Assembly: GCA_014526335.1 (NCBI GenBank) | Contig: JACTAT010000217.1 | Coordinates: 267,224 to 331,223, forward strand | DNA length: 64,000 bases | Origin: Chrysaora quinquecirrha | Lineage: Eukaryota > Cnidaria > Scyphozoa > Semaeostomeae > Pelagiidae | Direction: 5' to 3' | Shown here: positions 12,401 through 24,400 of the stretch, piece after piece | How the letters are laid out: the number at the start of each line of letters is the position of its first letter | Position numbering within the stretch: the stretch's first letter is position 1 | Notes under the pieces: generated by a model | Databases searched by the model: none | The model's input: the letters and a program-made list of their open reading frames with translations, nothing else | Told to the model about the DNA's origin: nothing | Translations under genes and position numbers: made by a program

Positions 12401-15400
12401 TCTACGTCATCGATGACGTCACAACCATTGATTTGCCAGGATGTTCCCAAGTCTTAAAATGACCACCCACCACCGAAAACTCCAAACCTCCAATTCCGGT
12501 TACCCAGTTTGCTAGAATGTTGCCGAAAATTCTCTGTCAATATTTTTGTCGATGTCGACCCCCTGGTTTTCTGACCCCTGTATTTCACGAACGCAGCAAA
12601 AACGACCGTTTACCAAATTTTTTTTGGAATTCCATGTGAAATGCTATCGAAAAATCACTATGACATTAATGACCTCCTCGAGTGGCACTTGACCCCACCT
12701 GAAGCCGGTCTATTATCTTTGAAAGAATCAGTATTCATGATGAGAATAATTTTGGATTCATTCCCTATGAATCAGGTTAATTTTGAAGCAAAATCGAAAT
12801 GATCACCCCGTTCTCAAATCGAGGCTCGCTATAGGCATTAATTATCATAAGGGCCCATAGTTATCCGAAACGCAACAAGTTCTCTGAAAACCCTTCAACT
12901 GGCCGTCGAGTTGACGCCACTTGTCCGCAGATAATTTGGTACTTCGCTCAAGATTTTCAAGGTTTGCGTGCTTCGTCAATAAGCCAATGGAAAAACACGA
13001 ATGAATGAAAGCTTGTAAAAGCAACCAATCAACAAACGTATCGTTCTCCACGAGCTAGAAATGACCAATCAGTAGTTAGAAGGTAAACACGAGAAATATA
13101 AATCTATCTTGTTATAGGCATAAAGCAAACAGCATACAGCGAGCCAGCAACTGACTTTTTCGAGTTTTTCCCAACGGAGAACACGACTAGGATTGGCAAA
13201 GCTCTGATCGAGGAATCTCATATCCACTTTATAACATAAAGTTATATGGGAAACGTTATTGGGAATTGAATTCATTGATTTGGGGATATAGTTTAATGAT
13301 AAATGAGATTACCAAAAGCTTCAGAGTTTGGGACACTCAATACTAATAGACACAGAATCTGATTTTATTGTGTTTTCTTAAAGTATCTGAAAGTTTCTGG
13401 TAATCTTATTTATCTTTAGGGTAACTGAAAACACCCCACGCCTCCAAGTAGGATTAGGGCTAAACGACATAAAATCAACTGAAAAGGAATGATAATGAGA
13501 GTAAATCACCTTCACTAAGGTGCCTTTTCCTCGAGAAAGCATATCATGGAAAAAAGGCAATGCTCCATTGTCGATAACAAGCTAGAATGCAAATTTCGCA
13601 GTCTTACATTACAACGTTAAAGATGGTAAATTTTACTAAATTTAGAACAATATGAAAAAGAATAAGAGTGAAAAGTATACCATGGTACCTGAGTATGATC
13701 ATCAGTCCCCGTGACAATGTTCCCGATAGCCCGCAACGACGGCGTCTATAACAATAAACATATAAAGTGAGAGTAAGACTAAGAATAAGAAGTGTTGTTG
13801 CTTGATTCTGAAAAGCGCAGAGTTTTATTTCGCATGCACACGCAACAAATTTCCAATTTGTTTGCAAAATAATCAATTAATCAATATGCTATCCATCATC
13901 TTCAGATTCTGGGTTGTATTCTATATCAAACATGTTTCTCATTGTCATATTCTATCCTTGTAAGACCGCAGTAGAATTAAGCTTTTTATTTAAAAAAAAT
14001 CCTGGCCACGTGCCGCCCAGAAGGTTATCGACTTTCAAGATTTTGGTCAATGAACGATGTCGATTTTTGCGATTTCCATATAAACAACGGTTTCCATTTT
14101 CACCATTTTGGTTTAAGGTATAAAATGTTCACATACTGGTATAATATTGTATTTTCACATTTGGCATTAGGCATATGGTTAAAATTTTCACAAAGTCGGC
14201 ATAGGGCCGGGTATAAATTTTAAAAATTTCGAGGTCGGATGTGTTGTCGATGCCTGGGCGGAACTCCTACTCCCCTAACAAGATCTGATCAAGTGCCCTC
14301 GTGAAATAAAAAATACTGTACCCTTACTTCAGTGGCATAAATTCAATTGTAACTGAAGATGGTTGTTGAAAATTCCAAACAATTTTTTACCACTTTCTTT
14401 AGCATTATATCTTTAGTCGTTTTTCAATATATTTCCAATGTGATTTAGCTGAGAAATTCTCTTATTCTACTTTTCACCCTTTTACATTTTGTCCAAAAGT
14501 CTAAAAAAATTTCATGTTAATCGATAGCAAGAAGTGTGAAGAAATCGTGATATTTACCTTTACAGCAATCTTCCAAAAGCGCTTACATTTACAATTATTA
14601 CTAAAAATCGGTGATGCGGAAAAGCCCTATCGTACAGGGTGTTCCAAAAACGGAACCCAGTTACTACTTATATATTAAAAAGAATCACGGCATTGATACT
14701 TACAACAATCTTAACATCACATGAACCAAGTAATTGGATAAGTCTTGGAATGACAGAAGGCACGTTTTCTACCACAGTCTACGTAGCAAAACAAAAACGC
14801 AGTTGAGTTAAGAAGGGTTGACTGAACGCAGCTACACGGCGCTATGAGTACTGTGCGCCAGCTACTTGACGCTATAATTCAAGGTAGAAATTTTTGGGAT
14901 TTTCAATACCAACAAACGAAATTTGGGCACTTTGCCGAAACTTTAGCACAGAAAAAAGAATTACCATGATATAACAATATCAATACAGCGGAACCATTTG
15001 TGGCATACCACAAATCATTTGTGGCATACCAAAAATGATGGGACTTGAACCCAGGACTGTATGATCAGAGAGCCAACGACGTTTTCACTGAGCGAAAGAG
15101 CTCAATGAAATCGCCGAGTAACCCTCCAAGTCATACAGCACAAGGCTCGCATCCCACTATTTTATTTTTTTGTGTTTCGGTTATGTTGAGCCTTCTTCAG
15201 CACCATATCTATTTATATATATGTATTCATGACAAATATACAGCGGAACCATATATACGTTTCTAACGTTTGTATAACATTCATGTAAATTTGAGAAAAT
15301 TTGCGTGTTTACAATTTGACTTTAACATTGGGCATTGTGCTTAACGACAGCAGAAAGATATTGACACAGTTGAAACGTAAATCAAACCAAGGGTCTGAGA

Positions 15401-18400
15401 AGTAACATATATTAGAATGGAGATAACCCAAAAAAATAAATGGAGAGATTTTTGGATCAGAGGAACGGGATAGTTGTTAGTGTAGAATTCGAAGTTAACT
15501 TCTGTTATTCTGTAGCAAACTAGAGGGACATGATTTTCTCAACTTCACAAGGTACGCAAAAATTAGAAGGGCTGAAAATCAAAGGGACTAAGGGCCTGAG
15601 TATACGTAAAAAGATTCCAGGCTAGCCAGGACGTTCACCGGAATCCAAATAAAACGATTTTTATTCACACTTCAGCAAAAACAATTTTTAAATTTGCTGT
15701 GATATTGTTTTTTGAATTCTCTTCAGTTAAGTTTTAAAAGTGCTTAAAGCTTACTGATTTTATTCACGTCGATAGGACAAAGTAGTTGCTTGCATTCTGG
15801 TTTACTTCTAAATGTTATTTATTTTTGATGAAACTCTTATAAAAAAGCAACTTGCAATTTTTTCTTTTAATCGAATCACCCCCGCTAGACGGGACAATTG
15901 TGATGCTTTCCTGTGGAGGGTACAGATTAATCTTCTTACACTGCTCTATCTAGAAAATCAAAATACAAAAACTTGGCAACATTTAGTAGATTTTTGTTCA
16001 CATTTTAATTATTTCTATGTAATAGGCAGAAGTGAAATTAATGCAGTCAAGCCGAGACGGAACATTTTTCTCGTAAAATGTAGACATAACTATTTCCATT
16101 CTGTACAGTAAACCGACTTGATCCTTGATTAATAGAGCAGTGGCATCTTTATAACTTGGTTCCTTTACATCCAACTCTAAACAGTTGAAAAAGCTATGGT
16201 GACATGTGTCAAAACTTTCGACGCTCTCCCAATCAAAAATAAGAGTTTAACAAAAAATGTTTTGAAAGAGAAGAAAACCTGTATCCTATCGTTGGATCCA
16301 TCAGTGAGATAGGAAATAGCCCAACAAGCATCTGCAACGACCTGATAATAAAACAGGAGGAAAGGTTTATGAAAATGCGGTTAATAACTCTTCAGAGATT
16401 ACAACTTAAATATTTTAAGACGACACTATGGAATAGTAGGAGCTCGCTACCTAAAATCCTCCCTAAAGCGTCTTAACCATAAAATATATGATATTGATCG
16501 AAAAATACCGGACAGGGGATATTGCTTGAATCTATGTTTTTGAAAATAACCTTATTACAAATCATAATTCAGCTCTCACAGAGTATGAATATATTGGAGG
16601 CCTTCTTGTAAGAAACTTCTAAAACACGCTACGCTGAGAATTTTCTTGTTAGGGTACCATTTCTAGAAAAAAATCACCCTGGGACCCTGAGGTGTCTTAA
16701 AAATTGGTTTTTCTTGCGGGTTCTTACTTTTTGGTATCATCATTTGAATTATTTGATAGCCAACTATGACCGTACCCGAATGAAATGAACGCTGCTCGGC
16801 GCCTCGAGAAATTGTCATTTAGCAGCTATAGTAAAATTCAACTTGAGCAACTTCGAGATTCTTATATTCTGAAATGTGATGTTTGAAGCAATTGTAAATG
16901 TGAGAAGCTATATTAATTGAATTAAACGATAGACAACCAGTACTCTTATTTATATCAACAGCAATTGCAGTAATAAATTCATATTGTCATACTTCTTTAT
17001 CTGCATGATGAATAAGATCCGAAAGTACAGGAAGTGCCTAGAATCAAAGATGGAAAGAAAACAAAATAAAAAATTCCACTTAGCAATGTTTAAAGAATGA
17101 AATCACGCCAAATAGCTTGCACCCAATAAAATAGAAGAGCCCAGGCTTTATTCCTAACTGTTCCTTCTGATAACAGCTGCTTTAGGCTTTGTTTCCCCTT
17201 TTTCCTTTAATTTTCACCAATCCCGGCTCTGTTCAAGATTGAATAGACTCCATAAACCCGTCCTATTCTACTGGTTCAATTGCATGCATTTACAATTTGA
17301 TGGGAATAAATGATAAACATCTGATTGTTTAGAGTGTTTGAATCAAGAATAGAAATTATTTTACTATTACAACATTCCTGATTCCTAGGTAGGTAGCTAG
17401 GTAGTTAGGCATCAAGATATATTTCTTCTGGTTTTCTAGAAACCATTCTATCATGATTTCATTTTTCAGACATAAACCCGGAGATCCTGCAACTATGAAC
17501 GAAGAATGCTATAATTGTTGGGAGCAGACACTGCAGAAGTGCAAACTGACATTGGATGAAGCTGGAATAAAGATGGCGATAAGATCATCACGAAGATGAA
17601 TATGATCATCCTTACTATAAAGTGTTGTTGTTATTGTAGAGAAGTTGTTTTTGCACTGAGTTTAAGAAATAATCTCCTGACAAAGCAGGCTTTTTAATAA
17701 CATCATTGTAAATTTTTGTTGCAGAATCTACTTTAAGGTAACAACGAATAGGTTTGAGAAATCAAGACTGGCTCCATATCTTTTTCGAGGAAACATTCCA
17801 TCTCTTGAGCATTGTTACTAGAGAATTAAAGACCAAGTTGTGATAAACAGCGGAATCACTTTCGGGCATACTTAAAAGTTTTCTTCGTCTAACACTCATA
17901 CGAGTATAAACGTCAGAAACAGACGGAAACAATAGACCAAGGCGGAATTTATACACAGGTGCGGCTCGAAATGCACCAATCAGAAAGAACAAAAGCTGAA
18001 TTGGTATTGTGTTTTAAACACCAATCAGCTGGTCGGATACAGCGGGAAGACAAATAGAATTATTTGAAGAATCCAAGTTAGAACGAACTTTGGTTTTGAT
18101 GTAGACAGATTCCAAAACACTTAAGCGAAACAAAGATCTTGCTTTGCCAATGATTTTGAAACAATCCTCGCTGTAATTTTCAACATGGCCGAATGTTAAC
18201 AAAGTGTTAACCAAAGACCAAGTGTTAACAAACAAGCAGTGGTTGACAAACAGTGCTTCTTTGCAGTTCAAGCAAAGATCTGATCAACGGCATTTTGTGT
18301 CATGATGAAGCTGCGACCACAGGCACACCGTATTTTAACAAATGTTTACAAATTACCAACTTTTAAAAATACATAAAATTCTAGTAGGTGATTGGCTTAT

Positions 18401-21400
18401 CGGCTACTTAGCAAGAACGCATATAGATGCGACTTTGTAGTCTGGCTGTCATTTTTTTCATTTTAAATATATTTACCCTGGGATACAATTCAGTTACCTA
18501 AAACAAATAACTGCTTTTCAATTGTCCCAGCAAAAAAAGTATATATAAACCTATTACAATTTTCATATTAAAATCAAAAAAGAAAAAGAAAAAGGAAAGA
18601 TTGTAATCGCGATGCAGATCAGCTTTCCTAGAATATTGTCAATTCAAAGCATTTAGTTTTGTTTTGAATGACTGGATCGATGGGGCTAATTTCACTTCCG
18701 AGTCGAGTTTATTCCATGCGTCAGCTCCCCGAAACGCAAATGACTTTTGGCCATAAGATGCCTTCATTTTTGGTACAGCAAGATTGCATTTAGTATTGCG
18801 TAAAACTTGGGTATGAACATCAGACAACCTGGAGAAAATATTACCTAGGTTTTCAGGTGCGAGGTCATTTAAGGATTTATAAACCATTGTACATGTTTCT
18901 CAATTAACCAGCCTCTCAACTGACGGCCAGCCAAGCCGCTGCAATAGAGGAGCAGATGGAGTGTCAAATGAGCTACTTGTTACAATTCTAGCAGCTCTGT
19001 TTTGTAATTTCTGCAATGTTTTCAATTTAGTTTCCCACAACATCCCCAAACAGAGCAACAATAACTGAAGTGGGGTTCTACAATACTAAGATACATATTC
19101 CTTAATGTTTCCTCTTGCACATAATGTTTCGCATATTTTAAAAGTCCAATAACTCAAGAGATCTTCTTCTGTGTACATTTAACAAGGCTCTCCCATTTTA
19201 GATTGTCATCAATCATAAGGCCAAGATATTTAGTTTCCTAGGCGAGTTCCGCATTGACAACAACATCAATTTCTTCTATATTATCTGAAGAGAACGAAAT
19301 CGCTGTATCATCTGCATACATTGTTGCTTTTGCCTTTTTTAATGCAAAAGGAAGGTCATTAATGTAAATCAAAAATAGAAGCGGTCCAAGGCAAGAACCT
19401 TGAGGTACCCCAATGTTGATTTCAGAGGATCGGAGGTGACGCCGTTGACCTTGCAGAGCTGCCTGCGATTATCTAAGTATGAGCTAAACCATTGATGTTC
19501 AAGACCATCAATTCCGTAATTACGCATCTTATTCAGAAGAATATGATGGTCGACTGTATCAAAGGCTTTCTTTAGATCAATGAAAATCATGGCGGTATAT
19601 TTCCCCCTGTCAATATTTACATACCAATCGTTGGTACAGTTCAGTAAGCAAGAGACAACCGAATGCAAATTACGGAAGCCGTACTGATCTACATATAAAT
19701 GCCTGTTTGAATCCAGATACTTGTAAAGTTGATCGTAAATGAGCTTTTCAAACAACCTAGAGACTATGGGTAGGACGGAGATTGGCCTGTAATTAGATCG
19801 ATCCTCAGTTGATCCACTTTTGAAAATGGGGGCAACACGTGCTACTTTCCAGCTATCAGGAAACATCCCGATTCAATTGACAAATTATAAATCCTACACA
19901 GAGAATGTGAGATAAGTGGAAATGCACTTTTAATGAAGTGGCTTGCAATACCATCTGATCCAAAGCCAAAGGAAGTCTTCATTTTCTTGAGATCCCTTTC
20001 AACAGAAACAGAATCGACGGTCCTAAACTGGAAACTCGTACCCTCTTCATTGATGTTATATTCATTAGATAGTAGGGGGTTGGGCTGCTGTGGTATGTCA
20101 TCACTCAGCTTTTTACCTATACTACAAAAGAATTCATTCATCGACTGTGCAATTTCATTGTTGTCAGTTACATTACGACCTTCAACATCAAAACTGCTAA
20201 CATTCGTTGTCTTAGATCTTTTATTCAACAACAAATTGATCGTCTTCCATGTCTCCTTCAAATTCCCTTACAAAGAGCAATTTTTTTTGGTAAAGTAATC
20301 TCGCTTGAGCTTTATGCTAAGATTATTCACTTTATTCCGTACATGCTTATAAGAATTCATTAGAATGGAAGATTTGCTTTTAACGGCAGCAGACTTGAGC
20401 TTGTCTTTGGTACGAGCAAGTTTTTTAAAATCAGTAGTCAACCACGGGGTCAGCTTATCTGAAACTTTGATCGTTCGCATGGGAGCATTTTATCAATAAT
20501 TAAAGATAATGAAGCTGACCATTTTTCCACAGCCTCGCTTACGTTAGTACTTGACTCGACTATCTGATCCCAGTCGACATGACTGAGGTCAAACAAGAAA
20601 CTGTTTTGATCGAAATTTTCCATTTTTCTTGTCGTGATAATTTTCAGATGTTCATCTCTGCTATGAAGAACATCTGCCCTTTAAGTATCAGTCACTACCA
20701 GCGTTCAGAAATAAAAAGCTTTCAAATTAGAATCAAGAAATAGTACATTCTGGAGCATTCAAGATATAAGGCTGAGGTTCATTCTTGCAATATAATATCA
20801 AGAACTTGAAACTGTGTAACTGTTACTATTATTCGAAACCAATTATTACTTTTATTGATAATACTTAAAGGGCAGATGTTCTTCATAGCAGAGATGAACA
20901 TCTGAAAATCTAAGATTCGTTCACTCACCGGTGCTAGTTGGTCCATTGGAGGTGCTGGGTTCTTGTTTCTACATAGGTTCGATAGAGTCCAAGTTACGTT
21001 TCTCAAAAATGGATAATTCTACAAGAAATTAAATTCACATCATTACAAAGAAAACAAAACATCAACGGAAGCAGGGTAAAAGCTTATTTGAAGCAAACAA
21101 GAAGGGAAATCGACCTGCTCATAAAAGTCTCGCATTTAAAGATTAAATCAATCCATCAAAATATGCCTGAGTTGTCTGGCTTACAGACTGTAAGAATGTC
21201 AAGCACCGTAAAATAACATGAAGGCAATACATCATATAGTACAATACGCAATAATAAAGCATTTTGTAATAACAACAGAACCGATTACCTACAGAGGCAT
21301 TGCCTACTTTGCCTGCCTCATGAACAGTTTCTACGACGGTGGCGAAATGAACATATGTAGTCAGCCAGTCATCAGATATGATGGCTGAAATGATTGTTGA

Positions 21401-24400
21401 CAGTTATCGTAAGAGTCAAGGCTGGTGTTCCTAGACGATCTTAAGGATATGAAAATTGTGAAGTTAATCACGAGATATTCTGTCGTCTTGAGGCGAGCAA
21501 CATCCTAATAAATGAATGATCCATGATGGAGATTCATCATTCTCGTTGTAGATTCGCACAGCTCAGTACAGCAAAGGAGAGGAAAGAAAATATTTTACAG
21601 AGACTTGTTAACATAATAAGGCGATTGAGACCTGAGTCACTATGAGAAGGGTCGCGTCGGCAATAGAACTTTTTCAAAGAGGTCTGGGTCGGGCACAGCA
21701 CTTTTCTGGAAAATTGTAATCATTTCTAGTAAAAGAATCCTCTCAGAGCGCAACAACTGGAATTACGGTCGCTTCAACATGTTGTGCATCAAATTTTACT
21801 TTAAGTTCACGTTTAATTCGAATAAGTGAATGAGAGGCTTTACGTCCCACCACATCCGATCCAGGAGACATTTCATGAATTATTTTGCTGTTTGCGAGTT
21901 GCTCGTAACTTTTTCTCGGGATTTCTGAACGTATTTTCAACATTAATTGTTGCAGATTGCTTTACTCTCTTTATCTTCCATTATTCGTAAGTGTGCAGTA
22001 AAATTTGATGCACGAAATGTGCGGAAACGACCGAAATTGCAGTCGTTGCACATGGACAGGACTCACTTACTTGAAATGTCGACCATTTTCTAGAAAAATG
22101 TCGCGCCGGACTCAGGACTCTTTGAAAAGGTCTATTCAAAACTGGGCGTTTGAGTCCGGTGTAAGTGAAGAAGGTGGCTTATTCGAGAGTTGAGAAAGAT
22201 AATTATAATGTAATAAGAACATTGTCGTTTTCAAGAACATCAGAATGAATTAGATAAAAATCAAATGTTTGAAGTATCAAAAGCTTTAACCCTCTCATGC
22301 CCAGCGTCCCAGTTAGTGGGGGAGCTTAACACTAATATCGTGCAAAATGTGATACCAGCATGAAACTTGGTAGAAATAGGCAGTTTGATACGCTGAAAAA
22401 GATAGGATGTAGACCCACGCTGAAAAATGCCCCTTTGTTCTATTTTTAGACTGGGGTACTAGCTCCCAGGCCTCTAAGAGGAAAGTTGGAATACCTTTGC
22501 TGTATATCAAGATAAGAACATGAAACTTGGTAGAAGTAGACAGTTTGATACGCTGAAAAAGATAGGATGTAGACCCACACTGAAAAATACCCCCTTGTTC
22601 TATTTTTAGACTGGGGTACTAGCTCCCAGGCCTCTAAAAGGAAAGTTGGAATACCTTTGCTGTATATCAAGATAAGAACATGAAACTTGGTAGAAATAGA
22701 CAGTTTGACACGCTGAAAAAGATAGGATGTAGACCCACGCTGAAAAATACCCCCTTGTTCTATTTTTAGACTGGGGTACTAGCTCCCAGGCCTCTAAAAG
22801 GAAAGTTGGAATACCTTTGCTGTATATCTAGATAAGAACATGAAACTTGGTGAAAAGGGGTAGTTTGACACGCTGAAATAGATAGGATATGGAAAACGAC
22901 TGAAAAATGCCCCTTTGTGCTATTTTTAGAATTGGGTAATTGGTATCAGACCGCCACGTACGCCATAACAGTAGTTTTGTTATAGACTGTATTACAGGCA
23001 CCAAACTTGGCGAAAAGAGGTGGTTCGACACGCCGATCAAGAGTGAATACGGACCGAAATTGAAAAATACCCGTTCACTGTGCTATTTTTAGCCTGGGGC
23101 CATTTGATAACAATATAAGCTGTTAACAGTAGTTTTGTTGTAAAATGAAATTCGGGCATCAAACTTTGCGAAAAGGGGCTGTTTAATAAGGTAAAGAAAC
23201 CATTCCAAAGAAACTGGGAACAAGTGCGTGAAGCTTCAAGCAATCATACTCATGAGCCACACATTCAAATTTTCCCTAAGGGTCATCACACAACGCGTGC
23301 GATATGAAATAGGTACATCCATAAATCGATGACAACGGTCCTTTCAAGCCAGCCAACAACATCAGCGAACCGATAGGGTTGCCATCACGCGTAGTGTAAG
23401 ACAGGGCTGGTTACAATCAACAGACTACAACAATATATACAGTTAACCCACTTTATGGCCTTTGGAAAACCACGACGGCGTAAAAATCGGTGGTGTTAAC
23501 ATCATGAACATCAAATACGCTGGTGAAACAGACGCTACAGAAGCTAAAAGATTGTTACGTCAAGGAGAATGATGATGCTGGGGTGGCACGAGTGGCACTT
23601 AACACAAAGAGAAACGAGACGATGGTCCTAACAAAGCTTAAAGACGTACCCAAGTGCAAGATCGATATAAACGGTGTGCAGCAAAAACAGGTCTAACTAT
23701 TCAAATCCTTGGATCCTTCGTTAGGTAGGACCGGAAACAAGGAGAAGAAATAAAGGCCAGAATAGAAATAAAGGCAAGTAAGGCAAGGGTTCAACATCAC
23801 GGTCATGCAACAAGCAGCAGACGAGTCCTTCCATTACTTGAAGAAGAAGAAAATCCTTAGTGGACCTGAAACTAAGGATCAGTCACTCTTGGGTTACTTT
23901 TCCTCGCTTGACAGCTATAAAAATCAAAATTTAAAAGAAATCTCACTTGCTGAAAACGCTAACCATTGGTCGTTTGATAAATTGTACTCCGTCTCATCCC
24001 TCTAAGCATTTATTCACTGTACTTACTTCGTGTTATGTTGGATGTTATCATTATAAATATCCCTAGTCTAAAAATTGTACAAATGGGCATTTCTCGGTCG
24101 TTGTCAATATCCTATCTTTCTCAGTGTGTCAAAATATCGTTTTTCACCACTTTGATATATGTATCACAATACATATTAGAACTACTGTTATAGCTTACGT
24201 AGAGGTCTGATACCAATTACCCCAGTCTAAAAATAACACAAGGGGGTATGTCTCAGTTGTGGTCCATATCCTATCCTTCTTTGCGTCTCATACTACCCCT
24301 TTTTCGCCAAGTTTCATGCATGTGCAATTCATATTAGAACTACAGTTGTAGTTACGTAGAGGTCTGGTACCAACTACCCCAGTCTAAAAATAACACAAGG

